Shown here: piece after piece, positions 44,761 through 56,123 of the stretch
How positions within the stretch are numbered: position 1 is the first letter of the stretch
Layout: each line of letters begins with the position of its first letter
Origin: Macropodus opercularis
Taxonomy: Eukaryota; Chordata; Actinopteri; Anabantiformes; Osphronemidae
Reading direction: 5' to 3'
Length of the DNA: 64,000 bases
Assembly: GCA_030770545.1 (NCBI GenBank)
Contig: CM061106.1
Span: 15,521,001-15,585,000, forward strand
Notes under the pieces: generated by a model
Seen by the model: the letters and a program-made list of their open reading frames with translations, nothing else
Database searches by the model: none
Told to the model about the DNA's origin: nothing
Translations under genes and position numbers: made by a program

Positions 44761-45490
44761 CTCCTCCTCCTCCTCCTCCTCCTCTTCTCTCTCATTGAGC
44801 TCTCCTCCTCCTCTTTCTCCCTCACTTTGTGCTCTCCACCTCCCTCTCTCTCTCAATGTGAGGGAGAGAGGGAGGTGGAGAAGGAACAACCCACTTCTCC
44901 TCCCCCTCCCTCACTTTGAGCTCTCCACCTCCCTTTCTCTTTCAATGTGAGGGAGAGAGAGAGGGAGGTGTAGAAGGAACAACCCCCTTCTCCTCCCCCT
45001 CCCTCACTTTGAGCTCTCCACCTCCCTCTCTCTCTCAATGTGAGAGAGAGAGAGAGGGAGGTGGAGAAGGAACCACCCCTTCTCCTCCCCCTCCCTCACC
45101 TTGAGCTCTCCACCTCCCTCTCTCCCTCCCTCACATTGAGAGAGAGAGGGAGGTGGAGAAGGAACAACCCCCTTCTCCTCCCCCTCCCTCACCTTGAGCT
45201 CTCCACCTCCCTCTCTCCCTCCCTCACATTGAGAGAGAGAGGGAGGTGGAGAAGGAACCACCCCTTCTCCTCCCCCTCCCTCACCTTGAGCTCTCCACCT
45301 CCCTCTCTCCCTCCCTCACATTGAGAGAGAGAGGGAGGTGGAGAAGGAACAACCCCCTTCTCCTCCCCCTCCCTCACCTTGAGCTCTCCACCTCCCTCTC
45401 TCCCTCCCTCACATTGAGAGAGAGAGGGAGGTGGAGAAGGAACAACCCCTTCTCCTCCCCCTCCCTCACTTTTAGCTCTCCAGGTGGAGC
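44760..45490. repeat. 92-93 bp minisatellite with an internal hairpin per unit
   Basis: The phrase GCTCTCCACC recurs at about 44831, 44920, 45013, 45105, 45198, 45290 and 45383, a spacing of 89-93 bp over about seven units. Within each unit CCACCTCCCTCTCTC and its near-complement GAGAGAGGGAGGTGG flank TCAATGTGA or TCACATTGA, so every unit can fold back on itself. Open frames on both strands are artefacts. Confidence 0.93.
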
Positions 45491-45549
45491 AACCCACCCT
45501 CTTTTTCCATCATTGTAAATAGTTATAAATAGACCCCCCACATCAAGCT

Positions 45550-46110
45550 CCCTACCTCTTTACTCCCCCTCCTGGACAATGAAACCCTCTCCCGACAATG
45601 ACGCCTCCCTCCTGGACAATGAAGCTCCCCCCTCCTGGACAATGAAGCTCCCCCCTTCTGGACAATGAAACCCCCTCCTGGACAATGAATCTCCCCCCTC
45701 CTGGACAATGAAACCCTCTCCCGACAATGACACCTCCCTCCTGGACAATGAAGCTCCCCCCTCCTGGACAATGAAACCCTCTCCCGACAATGACGCCTCC
45801 CTCCTGGACAATGAAGCTCCCCCCTCCTGGACAATGAAGCTCCCCCCTCCTGGACAATGAAGCTCCCCCCTTCTGGACAATGAAACCCCCTCCTGGACAA
45901 TGAATCTCCCCCCTCCTGGGCATTGACGCCCCCCTCCTGGACAATGAAGCCCTCTCCCGACAATGACGCCTCCCTCCTGGACAATGAAGCTCTCCCCCCC
46001 TGGACAATGAAACCCCCTCCTGGACAATGAATCTCCCCCCTCCTGGACAATGACGCCCCCCTTCTGGACAATGACGCCCCCCTCCTGGACAATGACGCCC
46101 CTCCTGTATA
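45550..46110. repeat. Short minisatellite, CTCCTGGACAATGAAGC units
   Basis: About 24 irregular units of about 20-25 bp, each with GGACAATGA (or the variant CCGACAATGA), follow directly on the 92-bp array. The periodicity lets open frames run through in several phases on the minus strand (for example HCPGGGFIVQ-type repeats), which I regard as non-coding. It ends at CCTGTATATAGTTAATAAAG. Confidence 0.92.
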
Positions 46111-47430
46111 TAGTTAATAAAGTTAAGAGCATGACTGGCTTGTTTCCGTGGCTTCTTTCTTGTGGTGCAGCTTCAGCTCAGGCTCCAGGTGAAACACTAA
46201 GCAGAGCTTTAAGCAGAGCTGCTCTATGTTGGACTCTGCTCGTCTGCAGAGCTTAAAGTCAGACGCCTCTTGGTTGAAACAGAAACGTCTCTTCACAGCA
46301 CACGGACTCTAACCCTGGGATGATCTTCCACAGTGTTTGTATTAACGCTTGGACTCTACAGATGAGCCTGAAGAAACAAATCTAAGGGTCGTGGTGGTTA
46401 CAGTGGCCGACGGTTGTAATATTCATCGCTAATAACCGTTTGTGCCCCGACTCCATCTTAACATGACAAGACTGGTGTAACGATATGTTGGCGACAAGCA
46501 AAAAAATTAGAAAACCAATAAGAGCAAAGACTTTTACTGAACTCAGTACAAATGGTTTCAACTTTTTTTGGCAAGACTAAAATACAAGGAAGCTTCAGAC
46601 CCAAAAATATGGTTTCACAGGAATCTGATTCCTGCTCCATCACACATCCTGTAAACACAAGGAGAGATGTATTTTATCATCGTCGTCATAGCAACCCTAG
46701 ATCCTCTCCCACTGAATCGTTGTCGTCGCGTTTATGGTTACTGTGCCTGTCTACTGTTAGTGTTGTAGCTTTTGTTACTTCAAGGATTCTGCTTTACAGG
46801 GTATTTATATATTATATTTTTAAAAATATATACTATATATTTTTACAGGCAGATTGTCTGCACAGATCTTTTCAGCAACCCTTTACATTCCCTTGACTTA
46901 GTGGGACTTAAATATGTTAAAATGACATTTTCACTCATTGGGCCAAGGGTGAGGTGCATCCTGAACGGGTCCTTGGTCTGTCTCTAAGACATTCACACCT
47001 ACCTTTAGAGTCCCCCCGGTGTTCCTCTTGTCATTGTCAAGTCATTGCTGCTGAGCTTTAAAGGGACACTAGGCTCAACACAGCTATGACTCTTAGTCAG
47101 CCTGGCTACAGAGCTGAAAGAAACCTGGGGTTGTTTTGATTTTCCTCAATTAATGATGTATAATATGAGCTTCTAGCAGCACAAAGTGCTTTTTATGTAG
47201 TATTAAACTGTCTTTCCATGCTGGGCAGGATTCACCTCATTGGTTGGACGCCATTGTCTTTCTAGTTTCCGGGTCCTGTGCTTAAGGCGGATCTGAGTTG
47301 GACCATGGAGCCAACTTGCTCTGATTCACTGGCGTCTCCTTAAATCTGACAACAGCATCATCAGATAAACATCTGCTGTAGTAGAACTTCTTTCCAGCTG
47401 TTGTCAGGTGTGTTATGGTCAATTCAACAG
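46111..47430. other. No gene recognised
   Basis: Ordinary AT-rich sequence. A frame at 46552-46896 has no recognisable motif. TATATA-rich DNA at 46800-46845 is low complexity. Confidence 0.6.
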
Positions 47431-47925
47431 TTAGTGAGAAATGGTCAGATAACAGAGGGTTTGGGGGAGAACTGCAGTGTTGAGACAGTTACTGTCAACA
47501 TCTACATGAATGTTAAAGTCGCCCACTACAATCACTTTATCTGTGCTGAGGACTAAGTCACATAAAAGCTCTGAACATTCAGTGCAGAACTCTGAATATG
47601 GACCAGGAGGACGGTAGACGAAGCAGAACACAACTGGTTTCTGGGTTTTACAGGCTCAGAGTGAGGCTCTAATGAATCAGAGCTGTTTAGGTCTAGGAGT
47701 CATTAATAGATCTGAGCTATAGATGCTGCTGCTCCTCCACCTTTACCTGAGCTTCTAGGAACATGATGGTTGATGTGACTGGTTGGAGTCGACTCATTCA
47801 GACGAACGTATTCATCCTGCTGCAGCCAGGTTTCAGTGAGACTGAATAAATCTATGTGATGGTTGTTGATCAAGTCATTATTAACAGACATCTGATATTT
47901 AAGAGAGCACATTTAATTCTTTTAT
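47431..47925 (-). mobile_element. LINE (L2-type) endonuclease fragment
   Basis: Minus-strand pieces read HIDLFSLTETWLQQDEYV, then NESTPTSHINHHVPR with GKGGG. After an interruption they read YRPPGPYSEFCTECSELL and VIVVGDFNIHVDVDS. These are the TETWL and GDFNIH motifs of the apurinic-like endonuclease at the start of ORF2 in fish L2-like LINEs. Frameshifts and stops separate the parts, and no reverse transcriptase follows on either side, so it is a dead fragment. Confidence 0.82.
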
Positions 47926-50085
47926 TGTTACTTTGTTCTGTGTTGATGTTAATTAAATTCCTGTGAATCGCTCTGTCGTTGTCAGAGATCTTCATACTAA
48001 GATGGATTCAGTCAGACACAGAGTAAGGTTCAAACAATTAAACATGAATTTATTCTCAGTGGTGAGATGAGAAATATGCAAAGGCAGGCAAACGAATCAC
48101 ATCATTTTAGGGATTGATCTGTGTTGATAAGAACATGAGCCCAACTAGGCTAAGTAACATAGTATTTCTAAAAGCAGCTCTGTTCACTCCCTGAGTCATT
48201 ACATCACAGTGGAGGTAGAGACTTGAAGAAAATGGGTCCCACACATCAGGCACACGTTTCCCAGCATGGAGCTGCTGAGGAGACCAACTTATCTTCACAA
48301 GTTTTGTTAGATACAAAACAACAACCCAAAACCAAATGAGCTAAATAATGACACATTTCTGGAAACCTGTTGAATTATCAGCGTGCGCATGATGTACCCA
48401 CAATAGGCCAGACCTGGTGAGGTCAAAGGGTCACCAAAGGTACGTGAAGGCTTTTCTGTCAAGTCTATATTCTACATGTTCATCCATCAGATGAATATAA
48501 GTCCTCAGATGTAACTACCTGGAAATAAAAGCCGAAATGTCGGTGGCGCTTCTTCCAGGTGAGGTTGTCTGAGAGTTGAATCACGGTAACTGGACGTCTT
48601 CCTTTGCAGCAGATCTATGACTACAGCAAAGGAAGACGTCCAGTCGTCAGGATTCAACTTTCACACAGGAGCTGAAACCTTGCAAATTTAAAGGACTGTT
48701 CTACACAGGACAGTGCTCTGAAATAAAAATCTATAGATAACATGTTTAGCACTTCCCATCAACATGTTCTAAAGCTGTTTAAGTGGTTTAAAGCACTATT
48801 ACAATTAAACATGGAGGGAAGAAAGCACATCTGCTGTAATACACAGTGTGACATGAAGAGTAACTACACAAACCGAAATAATACCAATATTATAATTATA
48901 TGTGATTATTATATAAAACTACCATTATTCTAATAAAGATAACTGTCCAGTCCTCTGCCTCCTTTTCCTACAGGGTTTCAGTCACAACCTCACCTGCTCA
49001 GTGTTTCCAGCGTACAGACCTGCTGGTCACGTCAGGAACGGAAGAAAAGAAATGAACGGATTATAAAATACGCACAGTATGACATGAGACCAACGTCCTC
49101 TCAGTCGCCCACTAAACATTCTGAAGCACTTCCAGCTCAAAACCATGATTTAATCTGTACGTCTTTACACATGAACAGCCCTCACAGCACAGACCTTCAT
49201 TCATATCACCTCAACAATGTGTTTTCATGAGCGTTGACCGCAGCCAACCTGTGTCTGAACACGTTGCCTACGAATGTATCTCCGCTCCTCTCTGCCTCCC
49301 GTTCATCAAAGGCTCTCACTAACAAAGTCTCGCGTTGGTTTCCCCAGCGGACGAGTCAGACGTCGTCAGACGTCCTGGTGACGTCAGGCCTGGAACAGCC
49401 TCAGCACAAAACAGCCCGATCACACACGGATCTGACAGTCGCGCTACGTGCAGGTTAAGCAGCTCGACCCGACTCATCATCACTTTGAAGCCACATATTT
49501 ATATTCAGTGCAGGGCTGCACGTGGTTAAATGCACTGACCGACCGCGTTGTAACACTGAGACTCACATGTCACATGTTATGCTAGCGCTGAGCTAAGCTA
49601 GCTGCCTCTGTGATTGTTCATTGACCTCTACTGGCCTGATCAAGTCTGGGGTCATGTTAAATGCTCAACCAAACAAGAGCATCTGTCTGAACAGGGAAAT
49701 AGTTCATGGCCACATGTGTCGATCACAGAATCACTGATGAAACGTGGCCTAAACTCACAGAGCAGCTGGTGATGGAGATGGAACATATAATACAGTACGT
49801 AACCAGATCAGTACGGCCGCTGGAATGAAAGCACAAAGCCTGACAGACGATAGAGGAGCAGCTGAGTGTGTCAGTAATAGTTAATAAGCAGTGATCCAGA
49901 GAAATCTGACAGTAACTGTGTATTTAAAATACACAGTTACTGAACATCTGCACTAAACAGCTGTAGCCTCCACAATAAAAGCCTTAGATGTGATCATCAG
50001 TAAATATGTTACACATTAAAAGAAAACATTCACATTGAGTCCATTTCATTTGTGTTTTCTAATGAAAGTTAATAGATTTATTGTG
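47926..50085. other. No gene; repeat with inverted segment at 48575-48650
   Basis: Around 48585-48640 the sequence ACTGGACGTCTTCCTTTGC and its reverse complement face each other across about 18 bp, flanked by matching GTTGAATC/GGATTCAAC, as in a dispersed repeat terminus. The rest is AT-rich and featureless, with a splice-acceptor-like CTTTTCCTACAG at 48962. Confidence 0.55.
49910..49942. other. 33-nt perfect inverted repeat
   Basis: CAGTAACTGTGTATTT, a single central A, then AAATACACAGTTACTG: a 16-bp perfect stem. No flanking element is recognisable. It could be a hairpin terminator-like or MITE relic, or simple cruciform-prone DNA. Confidence 0.8.
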
Positions 50086-50883
50086 TATGTGACACTCGAT
50101 GACGTACCCGCGACAAGCCGCTCATATGGGAAGAGAGGCCTGAAGGTGGAAGAGACAGAGATACACACGTTACTCTACTAATGCTACAGCAACGAAGTCA
50201 TCAATAATAAACAACAACAATATCATGTGGAACATTAAACATACGTGTGCTCTGAGGAGGCCGGTGCTGCAGCAGGAGACAACTGTGTGGTGTCTGTTCC
50301 AAACACAGAAACTCAGTTCAACACAACAAATACATATATAATACACATATTCCAGCTTTAGCCCCTGGAACTTTGAATCTATGTCCTTGTGGACTCACAC
50401 CTGGAAAACGTCTCCTATACTGTTTAATGGCAGAACTTAATCAATTGCATTTGGAAAAGTCACTTTTTACTAATGATTTGCTATTTGAACTACGAGTCTG
50501 ATAAGATGAAAAGTAAAGCGACAATAAACTCTCTCTCTCTTCAAAAATGTCTAGAGGGAGTGAAAAACTGCTTTTGTAACACGAGTTTTTTGATAAAATA
50601 TTATATATGTATTTTTACATTATTATATTAAAAGCATTAGCATAGCACAGTACAACATGTTTGCTAACGCTAGTCCGGGCTGTACCTTTGCTCTGTTCAG
50701 CCGTCACTTACATAAAATACCGGATTTCACCGCCTTCTCGGGCCGGAGCCCAGATGTAACTTTACGAACCGGCACCAAAACGTAACCGGTCCAGACTAAG
50801 ATGTGGGCGATCTACGCTGGTGCCTTTCTGAGCTACGCTAATACACAAGCTAGCGCTAGCCACATTAGCCGCTAGCCGTTAGC
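50086..50883 (-). pseudogene. USP37-like fragment (exons 3-4 and upstream), fourth locus
   Basis: This segment matches 34480-35285 of the right arm in the same orientation, with scattered substitutions and small deletions. It carries the minus-strand exon 4 (PLSPYERLVAG frame) and exon 3 (SPAAAPASSEHT frame) and part of the upstream GCTAGC/GCTAAC-rich DNA. It breaks off before exon 2 and before exon 5. Its high similarity suggests recent copying from an arm. Confidence 0.85.
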
Positions 50884-51960
50884 TAGTTAGCTAGTTTTCT
50901 AGCGACCACTGCTATCAGCCATAGAGCTACAGCGCCACTCGCTGGATAATGTGAGGAACTACTACTTGAACTACTCGCCAGAGAGAATTGTAATCTCTTC
51001 ATAAACTCAAGAAACCAGATTAAAATCTGCTTTGTTCAACATGCTGGTTTTTCAATTGTTAGGAAAATGTCAAACCCATTTTCTCTAATGGAACCAGACT
51101 CCTACTGTACATGTCATGCAGGGATCAACAGTAGTTAATGTGGTAGTATTAGTAAAACTCAGTTCACCATAATAAATGAAACCCATTTCACCACTGTACC
51201 TGTCAATCAACATCTGAATTAAAGACGATTTGATTTATTTGAATAATATAAATGCACACGTATCCAAGTGTTTTGATGACACAATAGATGTGATCCCATG
51301 ACTCCTTGTTGATCCCAAAGGTCACAGGTCACAGCTTCCGTCCTGCCTCATCAGTGACCTGCTGTCCTCAGACTCAGAGCAGTGACGGTGGCTGGTAGGT
51401 CCTGTAGTGGAGCTAGAAACTGGAGACTGGGCTGTTTTGAACTGGTTCCATTTCGACTGGACCAGGACTCAATGCTAAATACACGTTTACTTCTATGTAT
51501 TGGCTCTTAGTTCGTGCTGTTTAAATGTAATTTGTAACATGGCTAGAAGTTGCTAATGCTAATGCTAACAGTTCGCTAACGCTAATGCTAACGTTTGTTA
51601 ATAGCTTATGCAGCTTAAATTCATGTAACACACGCACAACTATGGAGCCTCGCGTTTATGTGGAATAAACCAGTAAGTGTCAGATGATTTTGTAAACAAC
51701 TTTGGACACGTAACAACTAATAATAATCACATCATGTCTGAACTGTGGTTAACAGCACAGACAGCTTTGGTGCATGTCATGTATTCTGTTATGGGAGCTG
51801 AGTGGATGACGAGAGCTTATTTAAATGCACAAGTATTATCTGACTAACAGAAAGGTTGGATTCTGTTTTAGTCTAACACGTTAGAAGGTGGAAGACAGTG
51901 ATGTGTCTCTGTGTAAGTCAAGTCATTGCAGGTGCCTACAGAAGCTTTGTTAACGTGCAT
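50884..51960. other. No gene; GCTAAC/GCTAAT repeats
   Basis: Bases 51553-51600 hold a run of GCTAATGCTAACG-type hexamers like those beside the proline-rich gene promoters. Otherwise this is AT-rich intergenic DNA. Confidence 0.6.
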
Positions 51961-52745
51961 TTAGTGTTGTCTCAAAGGGATTATTATGTTTATTATGAGT
52001 GGATTTAGTCAGAAATTGATTAACAGGAACAACAGGCAGCGGATATATATTTAATAAAACCTCAGAATAATATTAGAATGAAAGTTTTGCTGACTTGCTG
52101 AGATTCTCACGCTGAAGCTGTGTTTATTTAATAGGTCTTTATAGACACATTTACTTTTTAACTGCAACACGTTTCTTCGTGGAGACATTTGTAAATATTT
52201 CTATTCCTGTTATGCTTAATCAACATGATTGAGATGATCACCAGTAACACTCTTGTTCTTCTAGGGGCAGCGTTGACCAGCACAGTGGGAGACACGTTGA
52301 GTGAATCTCCACTGCAGCGTGGAGTCACCAGCGAAGGACTTCATCACTACACATGTGTAGACTGCAACAGTGTCTCTGGTGGCAAAGGGAGGGAAACCTA
52401 ACGGTGATAACGTAACTCCCTGCAACACCATGAGGACCAGTTGCTCAGGTGAATTCCCTGCAAGCTGTCTGGCTACTGCACCGAGGACCAAGACGGGACA
52501 ACTCCTATGAACTAGCGTCAGTGTTGGATCCGACCAAACCAGGTACTGATGCAACCACTGAGCACTGACAGAGACAAGTTTCTTTTTATGTAGTGTGTGA
52601 GAAAACCTCATCATCACCGGTCGAGGCAGACGACCGCCCACCCTGAGCCTGGTTCTGCCCGAGGTTTCTTCCTTCAAAGGGAGTTTTTCCTCTCCACTGT
52701 CTCCTAGTGCTTGCTCAGGGTGGAAGCGCCTCAAAACAAACACCC
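51960..52745. repeat. Diverged subrepeat relative plus fish dispersed repeat
   Basis: Bases 51960-52225 are a diverged relative of the 600-bp subrepeat (shared 'ggattattatgtttattat' and 'acatttgtaaatatttc' segments). Bases 52260-52745 contain the phrase GAGGTTTCTTCCTTCAAAGG followed by GAGTTTTTCCTCTCCACTGT, a widespread fish dispersed repeat. It leaves a long but meaningless minus-strand frame. Confidence 0.65.
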
Positions 52746-53209
52746 ACAACAGTATTATTCAGAGGATTTATATATTTAACGAAATCTCAGAATAGTATTA
52801 GAATGAATGAATATATTTATGTAGTAGTTAAACCAGTCAAAGTTAAAATGTCCCCATGATGTGGAAGCTGATGGTTTGGTCCAACTGGCTACTTCCTGTA
52901 TTTAGTAGCTTTGCTTTCTTGGCCTCTCTCCTGCCGTGGTGCAGGTGGAAGTGGGGATCAGCTTAAACTTCATGTACATGCAGCAGGTCATCTCATAGTT
53001 AGTTCACTGTGTCTGTGTTTTCTGATAAGGAACAAATGCAGTTTCATTAAATTGGTTTATCTGCAGTGAGTGAACCTCTGCACCTGCCACACTCTCTCAG
53101 AGCACATGTGTGAATTCAGATCATGTGAGTTTGTCAGACTAGTTTGTCTCTGCTGCATTTGCTTGTGAGCTGATGTGGCTGTTTGTTAGCTCTGCCTTTG
53201 TTCTCTGTC

Positions 53210-54700
53210 CAGACGTGGGGTCCTGCACAGGAGGACGCGTCCAGTCCTTCCTGTCCTCAGTGAACCAGCTTATCAGTCATCTGAACTCAGCCAGAGCCAA
53301 CATGGAGAGAAAATTGCAGCTGCAGCAGGTGGACCTCCCTGATGTCATCAGTCAGCTGAGCTACACCTCTGCACGTAGAACGGACAACCACACTGTCCCA
53401 GGATCAGTTGCTGCAGCATTTAGTTTAAGTCTAGTTGCATGTTGGAGAACCCTGTCGGTGTTTGGTTTACATCTTGAGATGGACTCAGGCTTACGCTTAC
53501 AGCCTTATCACTGGATGATCCCACTCTGACCATCCATAGCTGGTGAATTCCTTTTTGCTGTGATCTCAGCTAATCACAGCGAGCTGGTGGAGCATCTGGA
53601 GGGTGTGGTGTCAGTGCAGACCAATCGGATCAAGCATGTGCTGATGGAGAGCAAGCAGATGAGGGAGAAGGCCGATAATGTTGGACCATCAGTGGAGTTG
53701 GAGCAGTGGAAGTGATGCATGATCACCTTTCAGCAGGTAGACCCTCGCCATCGTGGCGTCTGTTGATCTGGAAATGAAACCCTAAAGCTGTTCTGGACGT
53801 TATTCAGGAGACAATGAAGCGTCCTGATGTGAAATGGACTCTGCTCTGGCAGGTCCAGAGTCCAGCAAACTGGAGAGAACTGGTCAGGTTCTGAATCCAC
53901 TCCAAATTTAAGTTAAGGTGAAAGAGAATTTACTTTCACACCAGTTACATGTTACATGTCTCCACCAACTGGCTGCTGGATCGTTTCAGGACAGAGACGT
54001 CACTGTTGTAAGTATCTCTACACACTGGACAAGTTCGTCAGACCGCTGGAGAAATACACTCACTAAAATACACAGTTTTAAATTGTCTCTGGACTCAAAC
54101 CAGTGACAGTCAGACAAATATGTTGCTTCTAATCTAACAGAACAGTCAGAATCCACCGTGAGTCCTTGGAGCTGGTTTTAGGTGGACGGAGGCTGTTGGT
54201 GACTCTCTGACCTTCCCTCCTCTGTGACAGACCAGCATGATGGAGCACGGTCCCGCCCTGATGAGCAGCATCAGGATGATCCACACCGTCTCTCAGTACT
54301 ACAACACCTCAGACAGGATGACCTCGCTGCTGCTCAAGGTCACCAACCCCATGATCAGCACCTGCAGGACCTACCTGTAGCAGGGCGTGGCCTGGATCTG
54401 GGACCACAGCAGGTACAGAGAACTCAGATGTGTCTAGACTGAGTGAAGCAGAGGAGACAGAAGAATAGAATAGAACAGAATGAGGACTTTTAACTGACAG
54501 CGTGTCTTTAAGGCCAGTGCTGCTGTCGTCTGATCGTGGACCAGAGGAGCTTCCAGACGGTCAGAGACGAGCTGAGAGATCCCTGAAGACACAGCTTGAC
54601 TTCAGGTGGACACTGAGCACCAGCTCCTGGAAATCAGCTTCGTCCTCCCTGTCTTCAGTGAGAACTACATCTTCATTCATCCAGGTGAAGCTGCGTCAAA
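53210..54700 (+). pseudogene. Dynein axonemal heavy chain (DNAH5/8-type) tail pseudogene
   Basis: Plus-strand relic exons match the N-terminal tail of axonemal outer-arm dynein heavy chains. At 53577-53714 is EHLEGVVSVQTNRIKHVLM with ESKQMREKADNVGP and ELEQWK. At about 53985-54050, after a frame error, is KYLYTLDKFVRPL. At 54234-54378 is SIRMIHTVSQYYNTSDRMTS with LLKVTNPMISTC, closed by a TAG. At about 54517-54600 is a decayed RSFQTVRDELRDP. The block at 53215-53380 (LSSVNQLISHLNSARANMER) probably belongs to the same gene. Functional proteins are motors of about 4500 residues; only a few tail exons remain, with stops and shifts. No motor domain is present. Confidence 0.78.
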
Positions 54701-55510
54701 GTTGAGTCAGCTGGACTTCATTTAGAGTAGAAACGTTTCTGCGTCTATCAGGAAGCTTCTTCAGTCTGAGGATAGTTGGCCAGAGACCACACATTTATCC
54801 TCCCACTTCCCTTCACTCCTGTAAAGAACAGACTCGTTATGTGACCTAAGGACTGAGGGCAGTGAGTAGGTGTGAACTCTCAACTCTTGAGACTCCTCCA
54901 ACCATCAGTCATGATGTGCTGAGTGTGCAGTTCTCCACAGAGTCTCTGTTTGTGGACGGGACGGCCTTTAAGCCCCAGACTCCAACAGTCAGCAGAGTTT
55001 CAGCAAAGTTTGGGGAGAATGTTGTTCATGACTAAACAGATTCTCTGCTGTCACCTTATGATCTGTTCTCTCTTCTGTAGAATACAAAGTGCAGTGTTGT
55101 TGTTGGTCGGTGCCATGTTAACTCTTGCTCTTACCTGTGACCTTGTCTGCAGCACGTGAGTCTGTCCTGCAGATCCTCAACCTTCCTTCTTGTCCTTTTC
55201 AGAAAACTCAGGCCTTGACGATGACACTGAGACAGTCTCTGAGTTCACCTCAGGTTGCTCTTCTTACTCTACCCCTCAGTAATGTCCATGTGTCCACAGT
55301 GCTCCTCCATGTTAACAGCATCCTCCCACCACTTTGGCTACAATGATTCTGAAACATTCTAGATGCTGAAAGATTCATTTTTCAGTTTGCAACACGATGC
55401 AGAATGAATGAGATGTTGTGGGTTTTGCTGATTAGTGTTGTCATCCTCCATCTATAGATTGTATTCACTCAGCAGCTGGACCGTTATGGATACACAAGCA
55501 GAACAGAAGT
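54701..55510. other. Unassigned, splice-like relics
   Basis: Several exon-like pieces occur, for example ESLFVDGTAFKPQTPT near 54935-54990 and an acceptor-like TTCTGTAG at 55072-55079, but I cannot assign them. They may be further calsyntenin or dynein remnants. Confidence 0.35.
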
Positions 55511-55513
55511 AGA

Positions 55514-55745
55514 TGTCACGACCGGCAGTTCCGGTCCGTGCCCTTTTATTGTGGAGAGCCGACCGGATGTACACTCACCACCTCCGCCAGCTTCCACCAA
55601 TCACCTAATTCATTCCACCTGTCGCTAACCTCTCTTAAGCCCTGTTCACAGGCACCCAGTTGTCAGATCATCGATTTCGTTCCAGCAAGACCCCGACAAG
55701 CATCACCTGTTCGTTGCCTATTCATCGTCTGAATCTCAACTACAG
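55514..55745 (-). mobile_element. LTR fragment, TGTCACG-type family
   Basis: TGTCACGACCGGCAG and the following CCTTTTATTGTGGAG resemble the reverse complement of the right end of the solo LTR at 61239-61751 (CTCCACAATAAGGG then GATCGTGACA). The family ends match, but the remainder is diverged and truncated. Strand is given relative to that LTR as it lies at 61239. Confidence 0.6.
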
Positions 55746-55770
55746 CGTGAGTTTTTGAATTGCCGTCTTC

Positions 55771-55826
55771 TGTAATATAGGGGAACGCCTGTCTGGAGAT
55801 CCAGACAGGCGTTCCCCTATATTACA
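55771..55826. other. Perfect 56-nt inverted repeat (27-bp stem)
   Basis: TGTAATATAGGGGAACGCCT followed by GTCTGGA is mirrored exactly after a 2-nt GA centre. Stems this long and this perfect are rare by chance. Its position beside a truncated LTR suggests a recent foldback event or a miniature foldback element. Confidence 0.93.
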
Positions 55827-56123
55827 CACCTTTTATCGCTGTACTGTAGGATTAATTTCATCATCTCACACAATGTTCTTTCTTCTCTTATTATTTTTCA
55901 CCCTGTTAATGCAGGTGCTGCATGTGTCTACGGCTCATCCATGTTTCTCTTGTCTTCACTAGTCAAGGTGGAGAAAGACATGCACACAAAGTTACAAGTA
56001 TGATTTTAAAGGTTTTTTGAAGGCTGAAAATGTTGGACAATACTGAAAATAAAGCTAAAATCCTGAACTAGAGGAAGTCAAAGATAAATGTGTGGTTTGT
56101 GTGTAATGTCGTCTCTGTTCTCT

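Noticed and set aside
44420..44950. 176-codon plus-strand frame in GC-rich DNA
   Set aside because: It crosses a dispersed repeat and enters the 92-bp hairpin minisatellite; composition changes abruptly and no domain is visible.
45523..46132. Three overlapping minus-strand frames of 150-190 codons with repeated HCPGG/FIVQ units
   Set aside because: They are produced by a 20-25-bp minisatellite read in different phases; no start context, splice sites or non-repeat coding sequence.
52261..52749. 162-codon minus-strand frame
   Set aside because: The plus strand carries a common fish dispersed repeat (GAGGTTTCTTCC...TTTTTCCTCTCC); the antisense frame has no recognisable domain.
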